Assembly: GCF_035917995.1 (NCBI RefSeq)
Contig: NZ_CP109131.1
Location: forward strand, 2,232,001 to 2,296,000
From: Streptosporangium sp. NBC_01755
GTDB lineage: Bacteria; Actinomycetota; Actinomycetes; Streptosporangiales; Streptosporangiaceae
Direction of reading: 5' to 3'
DNA: 64,000 nt
Numbering within the stretch: the first letter of the stretch is position 1; every line of letters starts with the position of its first letter. Below the pieces are notes generated by a model. That model was not told the DNA's origin. It saw only the letters and a list, made by a program, of their open reading frames with translations, and searched no databases. The translations under genes and the position numbers were made by a program. Shown here piece by piece: positions 8,870 to 16,523 of the stretch.

Positions 8870-9871
8870 GTGAGCGTGGACATCGTGGCTGACAGGAGCG
8901 CCAGGGGCGCGATCGTGACACCGCCGCGGCGCTGGAGGATCCCCAAGTCCCTTGCCTGGGCCGCGGTGACGCCGTTCGCCGCCTGGGCGGTGGCCCGGGT
9001 GGCCGGACTCGAACGCGACTCGCTGACCACCCAGCTCATGACCGGCACCCCGTACGTGGCGGCCGCCTCGCTCGTACCGGTGCTGCTGTCCGTGCTGACC
9101 CGCAACCGGGCTGCGACGGCCGTCGCGCTGATCACCACTGCGGCACTCGGCCTCAGCGTGCTCCCCAGGGCCTTTCGCTCCGGGGACCCCGTGACGGGAA
9201 CGCCCCTGCGGGTGCTGACGCTCAACACGCTGTTCGGGCATGCCGAGCCCGGCGCCGTGATGGATCTGGTCCGGCGGCTGAACCCGGATGTGCTGAGCAC
9301 TCAGGAACTGACCCCGGGAATGGTCGAGAAGCTGGAGACGGCCGGTCTTGGCGAGATCATGCCGTACCGGGTGCTGGAGCCGGAGTGGAGCGCCGGCGGC
9401 AGCGGCCTGTACTCACGGTATCCGCTGACCCCCAGGGAGAACCTGTTCGAGGCGATCGGGCACAACATGCCCGCCGCGCTGATGACCATACCCGGCGCCA
9501 AGCCCGTCGAGATCGTCGATGTGCACCCCTTCCCCCCACTGGGCAGGCAGGTGTACGACTGGACGGCGGCGCTGGACGCCCTGCCCTCCGCCGCGCCCGA
9601 CACGATCCGCATCCTCGCGGGCGATTTCAACGCCAGTCTCGACCACGCGGCCATGCGCCGTTTTCTGGACCGTGGCTATCTGGACGCGGCCGACAGCGCC
9701 GGAGAGGGGCTGACTCCGACCTGGCCGGTCAACAGACGCATCCCAGCGCTGATCACGATCGACCATGTCGTGGTGGACCGGCGGGTGGGCGTGAACGCGG
9801 TCAGCGTGCACAGCGTTCCCGGCACCGACCACCGGGCCGTCTTCGCCGACCTACGCCTGCCCCCGCTCTGA
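8870..9871 (+). CDS. Membrane-anchored endonuclease/exonuclease/phosphatase family protein
   Basis: A 333-residue EEP-fold protein. Two or three hydrophobic segments occupy about residues 25-110, and the catalytic domain follows. Metal-site motifs are visible: LTLNTLFGHAEPG (Asn), DVLSTQEL (Glu), HPFPP, AGDFNAS (Asp/Asn) and GTDHRAVFADL (Asp/His). This architecture is common in actinobacteria, where substrates (phosphodiesters, phospholipids or DNA) are usually unassigned. The GTG at 8870 was chosen because it has a GGATCGGGG upstream and begins near the conserved region; the frame is open for 42 more codons upstream. Confidence 0.88.
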   Translation: MSVDIVADRSARGAIVTPPRRWRIPKSLAWAAVTPFAAWAVARVAGLERDSLTTQLMTGTPYVAAASLVPVLLSVLTRNRAATAVALITTAALGLSVLPRAFRSGDPVTGTPLRVLTLNTLFGHAEPGAVMDLVRRLNPDVLSTQELTPGMVEKLETAGLGEIMPYRVLEPEWSAGGSGLYSRYPLTPRENLFEAIGHNMPAALMTIPGAKPVEIVDVHPFPPLGRQVYDWTAALDALPSAAPDTIRILAGDFNASLDHAAMRRFLDRGYLDAADSAGEGLTPTWPVNRRIPALITIDHVVVDRRVGVNAVSVHSVPGTDHRAVFADLRLPPL

Positions 9872-9920
9872 CGACCCGGGTATTTGAGGCGACCCGGGCA
9901 CCTGGGGCGGCTCGGGCGGC

Positions 9921-10523
9921 TCAGGCCGAGAGCAGCGCCCGGGTGTTGTCCCAGCCTTCGAGGCCCGGGTCGAGGAGGCGGACGTCGCCGGGAGTGCGCA
10001 GGCGATGCCAGCCGGGACCTCTGGCGACCATACGGCTACCGGGCGCCGAGGAGCGGAGCACCTTGACCGGGTCGAGGTCGTCGAAGCCCGCCGAGGCCCA
10101 GCCCGGGTAGGGCAGGTGGGCGGCCAGTGCCACCGCGCCGCCGCCCGCGGCAGGGCAGACGGCGATCCGAGCCCGGCCGAGTTCGCGAAAGAGCTTGCCG
10201 ATGAGCAGCGGAGGCAGGTCGGGCGCGTCGGCGCTCAGCAGGACCGCCTGCTCGCCATAGGGCAGGGCGGCGAAGGCGGCCTCGACCAGGGCGCTCCCCG
10301 AGAGGTCGGGGATCTCAACGACAGGGGTGCCCGGCCAGACGATCTCCTCCATGCCCGGGACGCTCGTCACCACGACAGGTGAGACGAAGTCGAGCCCGGC
10401 GACGAGTTCGTAGGCGTCCTCGGCGACGGCCTTGAGGAAATCGGCGGCGTCGATCCCCGGCGGGGCCGCGTCCGCCGCGGAGGGTGTGACGAGAACGGCC
10501 ACCACTCGATCTTCTGTCAACAT
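9921..10523 (-). CDS. GT-A/nucleotidyltransferase-like protein
   Basis: About 200 residues. The segment AVLLSADAPDLPPLLIGKLF resembles the sugar-nucleotide or NTP-binding strand and Asp of DUF2064/CofC-like transferases, and IAVCPAAGGGAVALAA could be the following strand. The usual N-terminal glycine-rich NTP loop is weak (VVAVLVTPSAADAAPPG), so activity is doubtful. The start overlaps the upstream metallopeptidase gene: either the ATG at 10523 or the TTG at 10520, which would give a TTGA stop-start overlap. The two genes are probably co-translated. Confidence 0.6.
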   Translation of the reverse strand: MLTEDRVVAVLVTPSAADAAPPGIDAADFLKAVAEDAYELVAGLDFVSPVVVTSVPGMEEIVWPGTPVVEIPDLSGSALVEAAFAALPYGEQAVLLSADAPDLPPLLIGKLFRELGRARIAVCPAAGGGAVALAAHLPYPGWASAGFDDLDPVKVLRSSAPGSRMVARGPGWHRLRTPGDVRLLDPGLEGWDNTRALLSA

Positions 10524-11032
10524 TCCTCCGCCGAGCCGTGGGCCGCCGTGGAGAATCCCTCCAGGAAGCCCCGTGCCCGCTCGGCCTTGGGATATCGTTC
10601 CACGAGCACCCAGAAGCGCGAGCCGTGACTCGGCACCAGCAGGTGAACGAGTTCGTGCATGATCACATAGTCCACCACCCACGAGGGCATGCCCCGAAGT
10701 CGCGTGGAGATCCTGATGGTTCCGTGATCCGGGGTGCACGAGCCCCAGCGGTGCTTCTGGTTCTCCACCCAGCGCACGCTCGACGGCTTGGCCTCCCCGC
10801 CCAGGTAGCGAGCCGACAGCTCGACGGCTCGATCGAGGAGATCGTCGTCCGAGGGACGCCTGCGCTGCTCCTTGGCCGCGAGTCGGTCGAGCATACGGCG
10901 CACCCACTGTTCCTCGTCGGTGCTACTCAGACCGGCGGGGAGGAGCACGATCGTTTTCTCGCCGTCGCGGTACGCAGAAACCGTCCGCCGGCGGCGAGAA
11001 CTTCGGCGGACCTCGACTGTCTCGGGGGGCAC
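10517..11032 (-). CDS. YgjP/SprT-like M48-type metallopeptidase (DUF45)
   Basis: A 171-residue zinc peptidase-like protein. The HELVH motif (residues 126-130) and His136 in PSHGSRFW give the three zinc ligands and the catalytic Glu. Upstream NQKHRWGSCT followed by GTIRIS is the diagnostic YgjP/DUF45 block. The N-terminal strand EVRRSSRRRRTVSAYRDG is also typical. The cellular role of the family is not settled. Its stop codon overlaps the start of the downstream gene. Confidence 0.9.
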   Translation of the reverse strand: MPPETVEVRRSSRRRRTVSAYRDGEKTIVLLPAGLSSTDEEQWVRRMLDRLAAKEQRRRPSDDDLLDRAVELSARYLGGEAKPSSVRWVENQKHRWGSCTPDHGTIRISTRLRGMPSWVVDYVIMHELVHLLVPSHGSRFWVLVERYPKAERARGFLEGFSTAAHGSAEEC

Positions 11033-11173
11033 ATATGAACGGTAGCCGAGAATGGCGAATTCACACCAGGGGGTAGAACACGTTCCCGCTGGTCAATCCC
11101 CGTTCACCGATTGTTCGGCGAGAGTGATCAAGTGTGGTCACAACTTATCTAATTAACCTGGATATCAGCTGTC

Positions 11174-11661
11174 TCATGCGTTGCCGAATCGCGGGACCCG
11201 CTGTTCTCTCTGGGCTGCCAACCCTTCGAGCATGTCGTCGGAGGCCATGGTGACCGGCTGGGCGAGGGACTCCCAGCGCAGTGCGGCGTCGAGATCGGCG
11301 TGCCCGCCACCCGCGAGGGCGACCTTGGTGAGCCGGGTGGCGGCCGGCGCGTTGGCGGCGATCCGCGACGCGATGCCCAATACCTCGGCCAGGTCCGGTA
11401 GAAGCCGAGCATCCGGTCGCGTAGGGCGGGGATGCCCTCGGCATGCCGCTCCTCAAGCCAGGACAGGTCTCCCCCGGAACAGAACGCCTTCCCCTCTCCG
11501 GTGACGACCACGCACCGGAGGTCGCGGTCCGTCGCGAGGTCGGCGACGGCCTGCCGCCACCGGGCGGTCATCGCGTCGGTCATCGCATTGCGCAGGTCAG
11601 GGCGGTTCAGGGTGAGCACCGCGACGCCGTTCTCACGCCGGTCGATCAAGATCTCATTCAT
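11174..11661 (-). pseudogene. Enoyl-CoA hydratase/isomerase, internal deletion and frameshift
   Basis: The N-terminal part of a crotonase is intact from the ATG at 11661: the substrate-pocket strand VAVLTLNRPDLRNAMTDAM, VVTGEGKAFCSGGDLSWL, up to MLGFYRTW. The last third then appears in another frame, from DLAEVLGIASRIAANAPAAT through SDDMLEGLAAQREQ to the stop at 11174. By comparison with the usual length of about 260 residues, about 100 residues are missing, including the second oxyanion-hole and catalytic region. The join falls at an ACCTGG present in both contexts, so a deletion between short repeats is likely. No active enzyme can be made. Confidence 0.85.
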
Positions 11662-11735
11662 GCCGGGGAGCGTAGTCCACGGCATCTTCTGCCCGACCGT
11701 CGAGGGATCTGCCGGGGAAGCCCGCCCGGTGGGAG

Positions 11736-11762
11736 TTGTCCACAGGGCAAGAGTTATCCACA
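11736..11762 (+). promoter_or_regulatory. Pair of DnaA-box sequences
   Basis: TTGTCCACA (11736-11744) and TTATCCACA (11754-11762) lie in the same orientation, 18 bases apart start to start. The first is the actinobacterial consensus DnaA box and the second the E. coli consensus. No origin-type genes (dnaA, dnaN, rpmH) are nearby, so this is not oriC. A DnaA titration or transcriptional site is possible. Confidence 0.5.
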
Positions 11763-11863
11763 GGCGGCGGGAAAGAGGTCCGGGAGCCCTCGGGAGCGTG
11801 GCACGCTGACACGCCCGGCCAGTCTCTCTCACAGGCTGCCCCCCTTCGAGGAAAGGCCCCCTG

Positions 11864-12964
11864 ATGCGACCACGTCTGAAGCCCGCGCTGCGCCGCGTCG
11901 CCCGTGACCGACGCACTCTGCAGTTCGGCCTGCATCCCCGGCACGCGGTGGTGCTGAGCGATCTCGAGCCCGAGGTTCGCCGCTGGGTGGAGGGTCTCGA
12001 CGGCGTAAGAGATCTCGCGGGCGTGCTGGCCGGCGCCACCGACGCGGGTCTCGGCGAGGAGCGCGGCCGGACCCTGCTCGATCTGCTGATCAGCCGGGGT
12101 GTGGTGGACGACGCGGGGGCGGGTCCCGGCCCGCTGCGCGCGCTCGTGATGGCCGAGCGCGACCGACTCCAACCTGATCTGGACGCGCTCTCCCTCTCTC
12201 CCGGCACGATCGACGGAGGGCTGGCCGCACTGGAACGCAGGCAGGAGGCCCGGGTGCGGGTCTACGGCGCGGGCCGGGTGGGCGCGCAGGTCGTCGCCCT
12301 GCTCGCCGCCTCAGGGATCGGCCACATCTGCGTCGTCGATCCCGGTACGGCCCGGCGACGGGATGTCGTTCCCGGCGGGCTCGGCTGGACGGAGGTGGGG
12401 ATGAGCAGACAGGACGGCGCGGTCGCGGTGGCCAGGAGGCTGGCGCCCGGCCTCACGGCGTCGACCGGCGACGGCGCTGCCCGGTTGGCCGACGGTTCCA
12501 GGCCGCCCGACCTGGCGGTGCTCGCTCCAGTGGCGCCTCTGGACGGCCTCCTGGTCAGGGAACTCGTCGAGTGGGGAATCCCACACCTACTGACGACCGC
12601 CTTCGAGGCCTTCGGTTCGGTCGGCCCGCTGGTGTTGCCTGGACGGAGCACGTGCCTGCACTGCCTAGATTTGACGCGACGCGATCGCGACCCCGGCTGG
12701 CCCATTGTCAGCGCGCGCCTGGGAGGCTTCCCCGCGGGAGAGATCGCGTGCGGGACGGCGCTGTCTGCGCTGGTGGCGGCATCGGCAACCGGGCATGCGC
12801 TTGCTTGGATCGACGGCCGTGAACCTGTTGTGACAAACAGCACAATGGAAGTATTGCCAGATTGGACGTGGAAAAGGCGATCCTGGAGTGTTCATCCTCA
12901 ATGTCGTTGCTTCCGAAACGAGTTGGGTTCGCTAACAATGGTCGCGTCGGCTACCTGCCACTGA
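11864..12964 (+). CDS. ThiF/E1-like adenylyltransferase family protein
   Basis: A 366-residue protein with an N-terminal winged-helix-like part and a ThiF-type Rossmann domain from about residue 120: VRVYGAGRVGAQVVALLAASGIGHICVVDPG is the nucleotide-binding region. Paired cysteines at CLHCLDL and at HPQCRC form a probable zinc site, as in MoeB/ThiF proteins. The DNQ-type Arg loop is poorly conserved (RRRDVVPGGLGW), so the adenylation target is unknown. Such proteins are widespread in actinobacteria next to the AarF-type kinase found here. The ATG has GAGGAAAGG upstream. The last 30 codons overlap the open frame of the next gene. Confidence 0.75.
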   Translation: MRPRLKPALRRVARDRRTLQFGLHPRHAVVLSDLEPEVRRWVEGLDGVRDLAGVLAGATDAGLGEERGRTLLDLLISRGVVDDAGAGPGPLRALVMAERDRLQPDLDALSLSPGTIDGGLAALERRQEARVRVYGAGRVGAQVVALLAASGIGHICVVDPGTARRRDVVPGGLGWTEVGMSRQDGAVAVARRLAPGLTASTGDGAARLADGSRPPDLAVLAPVAPLDGLLVRELVEWGIPHLLTTAFEAFGSVGPLVLPGRSTCLHCLDLTRRDRDPGWPIVSARLGGFPAGEIACGTALSALVAASATGHALAWIDGREPVVTNSTMEVLPDWTWKRRSWSVHPQCRCFRNELGSLTMVASATCH

Positions 12965-13029
12965 CGGACAAGCACAGCGAAGGGAGGGAGCGGCGTCTCG
13001 CTGTAACGGGGGACACGCCGCTAACCAAG

Positions 13030-14367
13030 GTGAGTGACCTTCCGCGTCGCGCCGTTGCGCGCTCTGCCAAGCTGGCGGCCCTTCCCATCGGGTTCGCCGG
13101 CCGTACCGCTCTCGGCCTCGGGAAACGGATCGGCGGCAAGTCCGCCGAGATCGTCGCCCAGGAAATCCAGGAACGCACCGCCGAGCAGATCTTCAAGGTT
13201 CTCGGAGAGCTCAAGGGCGGGGCGATGAAGCTCGGCCAGGCGCTGTCCATCTTCGAGGCGGCACTGCCCACCGAGATCGCCGGCCCCTACCGCGCGACCC
13301 TGACCAAACTCCAGGACGCGGCTCCGCCACTTCCCAGCGCGACAGTACACAAGGTCCTCGTCGAGCAGTTGGGCGACGACTGGAGGGAGAACTTCCAGTC
13401 ATTCGACGACAAACCCACCGCGGCCGCTTCGATCGGGCAGGTGCACAAGGCGGTCTGGCACGACGGCCGGGCAGTCGCGGTCAAGATCCAGTACCCGGGA
13501 GCGGGAAAGGCCCTGCTCTCCGACTTCACCCAGCTGTCCAGGCTCGGCAAGCTCTTCGGGGTGTTGCTGCCCGGTCTCGACATCAAGGCGGTCCTGAGCG
13601 AGCTGCGCGAGCGGGTGGTCGAGGAGCTCGACTACCTTCGCGAGGCCGAGGCCCAGCACGCCTTCGCCATGGAGTTCAAGGACGACCCCGACTTCCTGAT
13701 CCCGGATGTCATCGCCGCCAACGAGCAGGTGCTCGTCTCCGAATGGGTCGACGGCACCCCGCTGTCACGGATCATCACCGACGGCACCCAGGAGGAGCGC
13801 GATCGGGCAGGGCTCCAGCTCGTCCGGTTCCTGTTCTCCTCACCGGCCCGGGTGGGCATGCTCCACGCCGACCCCCATCCGGGCAACTTCCGGATCGTCG
13901 AGGACGGCCGGATGTGCGTACTCGACTTCGGCGCGGTCAGCCGGCTGCCTGACGGATACCCGCCGCTCTTCGGGAAGCTGACCCGCATCTTCAACAACGG
14001 CGACATGACGACCGTGGTGCAGGGGCTGCGCGACGAGGGGTTCATCCGCCCGCACATCGAGATCGACACCGAAGCCCTGCGGGCGTTCCTCGCCCCCTAT
14101 GTCGAGCCGACCGCCGTGGAGGAGTTCTCCTTCAGCAGGGAGTGGCTCCAGCAGCAGGCCGCGACGGCCACCGACCTGCGTCCGGGCAACGTGGTGCGCC
14201 AGCTGAACCTGCCCGCGTCGTACGTCCTCATCCACCGCGTGCACACGGCGGGGATCGGCGTCCTCTGCCAGCTCGGCGCCACCGCCCGCTTCCGCCAGGA
14301 GGTCATCCGCTGGGTCCCCGGGTTCGCCGACGAGGGTTCGGGAGAGCCCACCCTCGCCAGCGCCTGA
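13030..14367 (+). CDS. AarF/UbiB (ABC1) family atypical kinase
   Basis: An atypical kinase-like protein of about 445 residues. It shows the family's KxGQ motif (GGAMKLGQALS), the Ala-rich nucleotide loop AAASIGQVHKA, the VAVKIQYPG lysine strand, the EELDYLREA block, the catalytic HADPHPGNF and the metal-binding LDFGAVSRLP. UbiB-type proteins support quinone or lipid metabolism through ATPase activity; the actinobacterial role is unclear. I placed the start at GTG 13030, where homologues begin (SDLPRRAVARSAKLAALP), although no strong ribosome binding site precedes it. The frame is open back to 12862 inside the ThiF gene. Confidence 0.85.
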   Translation: MSDLPRRAVARSAKLAALPIGFAGRTALGLGKRIGGKSAEIVAQEIQERTAEQIFKVLGELKGGAMKLGQALSIFEAALPTEIAGPYRATLTKLQDAAPPLPSATVHKVLVEQLGDDWRENFQSFDDKPTAAASIGQVHKAVWHDGRAVAVKIQYPGAGKALLSDFTQLSRLGKLFGVLLPGLDIKAVLSELRERVVEELDYLREAEAQHAFAMEFKDDPDFLIPDVIAANEQVLVSEWVDGTPLSRIITDGTQEERDRAGLQLVRFLFSSPARVGMLHADPHPGNFRIVEDGRMCVLDFGAVSRLPDGYPPLFGKLTRIFNNGDMTTVVQGLRDEGFIRPHIEIDTEALRAFLAPYVEPTAVEEFSFSREWLQQQAATATDLRPGNVVRQLNLPASYVLIHRVHTAGIGVLCQLGATARFRQEVIRWVPGFADEGSGEPTLASA

Positions 14368-14373
14368 CCGAAG

Positions 14374-14493
14374 GTGGCCCGGGGAGACAGTTGAAGGGTG
14401 GCCCGGGAACACACCTGAGGGGTGATTCGAGAAGACCCCTGAAAGGTGGCCCGGAAACACACCTGAAAGGTGGCCCGGCAAGACAGCTGAGGG
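14374..14493. repeat. Five tandem 24-base repeats
   Basis: Immediately after the kinase stop codon are five imperfect 24-base copies at 14374, 14398, 14422, 14446 and 14470, each beginning GTGGCCCGG or a variant and carrying an ACACACCTGA-like core. On the plus strand each copy contains stop codons, so it is not a protein extension. The array leads directly into the terminator hairpin. Confidence 0.9.
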
Positions 14494-14518
14494 GTGGCCC
14501 GCCGGAGCGGGTCACCCC
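14491..14518 (+). terminator. Hairpin terminator after the AarF-type kinase
   Basis: GGGGTGGCCCG pairs with CGGGTCACCCC around a 6-base loop (one G:U-type mismatch). The tail is not a long T run. It sits between convergent genes, so it may serve both directions. Confidence 0.65.
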
Positions 14519-14577
14519 TCATTCATCTGTAGCGTTCTGCTGTACGCCCTCTATGCGTCGCCGTCGATCCTCACGGA

Positions 14578-14772
14578 TCAGACGAGGCGCAGGAGCGCGA
14601 TGCGCAGGCGCGCCGAGGCGCGTTCCGCTCCGCGCTGGGCGCGCCGAAGGCGCTGGAGCCCGGCGGCTCTGCGATGCTCCTCCGCCTCGCGGTGGAGGGT
14701 CCGTATTCGGTCACGGACCAGTGCTTCTTGCATAGACGGCAGGTCGAGCCCTGTGGTGTTGAAGTAGCTCAT
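14578..14772 (-). CDS. Small basic helical protein downstream of whiB7
   Basis: A 64-residue protein, unrecognised. After MSYFNTTGLDLPSMQEALV it is a continuous Arg/Ala/Glu-rich amphipathic helix (RIRTLHREAEEHRRAAGLQR and onward), probably coiled-coil or nucleic-acid binding. The ATG at 14772 is preceded by GAAAGGACC at good spacing, which favours a real gene. It starts 75 bases after the whiB7 stop on the same strand with no terminator seen between, so it is probably expressed with whiB7. Confidence 0.7.
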   Translation of the reverse strand: MSYFNTTGLDLPSMQEALVRDRIRTLHREAEEHRRAAGLQRLRRAQRGAERASARLRIALLRLV

Positions 14773-14846
14773 CGGGGTGGTCCTTTCGGGAACGGGTGGT
14801 TCCTGGTTGATCAGGTTCTCGGTGGTCTGGGCGATGACCGGAGTGT

Positions 14847-15125
14847 TCAGGCAGCGACCGGGTTCTTGCGCGGACGTCCGCGCGGACGCTTCCGGGGGAC
14901 GATCGCCCCCCGCAGGACGAGCTCGCCGCCCCAGACTCCCCACGGCTCCTCGCGCTCCAGCGCGCGGGCCAGGCAGGCCTGGCGGATCGGGCAGCCTCCG
15001 CAGAGCGCCTTGGCGAACTCCACGTCCTCCGGAGACTCGGCGAACCACAGGTCGGGGTCGGTACGACAGGGGATTGTGGCTTCGTCGATCAGGTCCATGA
15101 CCGTCTGGGCCCCCATCTGTTTCAC
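14847..15125 (-). CDS. whiB7: WhiB7-type iron-sulfur transcriptional activator
   Basis: A 92-residue Wbl protein. Cys20, Cys42, Cys45 and Cys51 bind a 4Fe-4S cluster. GVWGG (63-67) is the sigma-A-contacting turn, and the C-terminal RPRGRPRK is the AT-hook that distinguishes WhiB7/WblC from other Wbl proteins. The family activates intrinsic resistance genes (ribosome-targeting drugs and others) together with the primary sigma factor. The leader supports this identity: an AT-rich element and promoter at 15601-15638, an upstream ORF, and an intrinsic terminator between that ORF and this gene, the known attenuation layout of the family. Confidence 0.95.
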   Translation of the reverse strand: MKQMGAQTVMDLIDEATIPCRTDPDLWFAESPEDVEFAKALCGGCPIRQACLARALEREEPWGVWGGELVLRGAIVPRKRPRGRPRKNPVAA

Positions 15126-15179
15126 CTCTCAGCTAGGTGTTGATCTTCGGCTACCTCTTGGGTGGGGGCAGGAATGACG

Positions 15180-15224
15180 CGGACAAACAAGAAGGCCGCG
15201 GATCCTGGTGCGGATCCGCGGCCT
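15180..15224 (-). terminator. whiB7 leader attenuator
   Basis: On the minus strand GGCCGCGGATCC pairs perfectly with GGATCCGCGGCC around a 6-base loop (15194-15223, plus one A:T pair), followed by the T-rich TTCTTGTTTGT. It stands 18 bases after the upstream ORF stop and about 55 bases before whiB7. A premature terminator in this position is the known control point of whiB7/wblC genes: translation stress on the upstream ORF permits readthrough. Confidence 0.85.
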
Positions 15225-15241
15225 GAAGGCTCTTTCCTCGG

Positions 15242-15541
15242 TCAGATTATGACCGGAGGATGCCTCCAGGGTTGCGGACCGCGCAGTCCACCGTTTCCGA
15301 TGTGCTTGGTCGTTGCTGCGTAGCTGTCGCCCGCGAGGGTCGGGACAGCCGGGGCCTCTGTAACCGCGAAGGCGATCAGAGCGGACCGGCGGTCGGCCTC
15401 GACCCAGAAGCGGGCAGGGTTGTCCCGCAGAGCCGGAGCTGCCGCGCTACGGGTGAGGGAGACCTGGCTGCCGCAGGGCAGACCGGTGTTACGGCGCACG
15501 GAAGCGAGCCCCATCTGGGACGACATCAGGATGTTCTTCAC
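15242..15541 (-). CDS. 99-residue upstream ORF of the whiB7 leader
   Basis: A 99-codon frame starting at GTG (15541) with a strong GGAGGTGA ribosome binding site 9-10 bases upstream, which supports real translation. The product is not a recognised domain; it begins MKNILMSSQMGLASVRR and ends PWRHPPVII. It lies entirely between the whiB7 promoter and the attenuator, so its main role is probably cis-acting: ribosome stalling here would alter folding of the terminator. Upstream ORFs of whiB7 genes are known; the length here is notable. Confidence 0.7.
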   Translation of the reverse strand: MKNILMSSQMGLASVRRNTGLPCGSQVSLTRSAAAPALRDNPARFWVEADRRSALIAFAVTEAPAVPTLAGDSYAATTKHIGNGGLRGPQPWRHPPVII

Positions 15542-15600
15542 AGCGGACTCACCTCCATTCGTGGATCGTCGGACAGGAGCGTCCGACTTGCTTGAGCATG

Positions 15601-15638
15601 ACCCTAAACCCGAGCCCCGGGAGTGGGCAACATATTTT
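15601..15638 (-). promoter_or_regulatory. WhiB7-type autoregulated promoter
   Basis: On the minus strand the order is AAAATA (15633-15638), a 2-base gap, -35 TTGCCC (15625-15630), an 18-base spacer and -10 TAGGGT (15601-15606). An AT-rich block just upstream of the -35 hexamer is the known WhiB7 AT-hook target. The predicted start would give a leader of about 470 bases to whiB7. The element begins right after the tesB stop codon. Confidence 0.75.
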
Positions 15639-15656
15639 CTACCTGCGACTTTGCGA

Positions 15657-16523
15657 CTATCTCACGCGGATCATCGCCTCCTGCACTACCGACACGGCCA
15701 GTTCTCCGGATCGGGTGAACATCTCGCCCTTGGCGAGCCCGCGAGCCGCCCCCGACCACGGCGACTCCTGGGCATAGAGCACCCACTCGTCCACCCGGAT
15801 GGGGCGGTGAAACCACATCGCGTGGTCCAGCGAGGCACCGGAGACATTGGAGGCGCCCCAGGCCAGGCCGTGCGCCAGCAGCACGGTGTCGACCAGGGTG
15901 AAGTCGGAGGCGTAGGCGGCGAGCACCACGTGCAGCAGCGGGTCGTCGGGCAGCTCCGCCTCGTAGCGGAACCACACGTTGGTGTTCGAACTCCGAAGCT
16001 CCGGGTCGCGCTGGGCCTCCCAGGTGAGAGGGGTCACATAGCGGGCCTCCACCGGCCTGGGCTTGGACACCCACTCGCGCATCGATGGATCCTCCCCCAC
16101 GATCTGGAGCATCCGGTCCATGAGCGACGGTAGTTCCTCCGGCCCGACCACCTGGGGCATCGTGGCCGCCTGGTGCTCGACACCGGGCTCCGACACGTGG
16201 AAGGAGGCCGACATGGTGAATATCGCCTTGCCGTGCTGGACGGCCACCACCCGCCGGGTGGTGAAGGAGCGGCCGTCACGGACCCGCTCCACGTTGTAGA
16301 CGATCGGGATGGCCGGGTCACCCGGGCGGATGAAGTAGGCGTGCAGCGAGTGGACATTACGGTCGTCGGGCACCGTCCGCCCTGCGGCGACCAGGGCCTG
16401 GGCGGCCACCTGACCGCCGAAGACCCGCTGGATACGCTCCTCGGGACTACGGCCCCTGAAGATGTCGAGCTCGATCTGCTCCAGGTCCAGCAGGTCCAAG
16501 AGCTCCTTTAACGCCCCGTTCAC
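15657..16523 (-). CDS. tesB: Acyl-CoA thioesterase II (TesB)
   Basis: A 288-residue double-hotdog thioesterase that hydrolyses acyl-CoA to fatty acid and CoA in the cytoplasm. Family signatures are RVFGGQVAAQALVAA, HSLHAYFIRPGD, and in the second hotdog ASDFTLVDTVLLAHG and SLDHAMWFHRP, with the catalytic Asp of the DHAMWFH block. The GTG start overlaps the uvrD2 stop by 4 bases (GTGA), which decides the start and implies cotranscription with uvrD2. Confidence 0.93.
   Translation of the reverse strand: MNGALKELLDLLDLEQIELDIFRGRSPEERIQRVFGGQVAAQALVAAGRTVPDDRNVHSLHAYFIRPGDPAIPIVYNVERVRDGRSFTTRRVVAVQHGKAIFTMSASFHVSEPGVEHQAATMPQVVGPEELPSLMDRMLQIVGEDPSMREWVSKPRPVEARYVTPLTWEAQRDPELRSSNTNVWFRYEAELPDDPLLHVVLAAYASDFTLVDTVLLAHGLAWGASNVSGASLDHAMWFHRPIRVDEWVLYAQESPWSGAARGLAKGEMFTRSGELAVSVVQEAMIRVR

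Noticed and set aside
11736-11762. Chromosomal origin
   Set aside because: Only two DnaA boxes and no dnaA/dnaN/rpmH context; oriC of actinomycetes has many more boxes.
14097-14522. Minus-strand ORF with 8-residue repeats (CRATFQVCF-like)
   Set aside because: The repeats are the translation of the 24-bp array, and the rest is antisense to the AarF-type kinase; no ribosome binding site.
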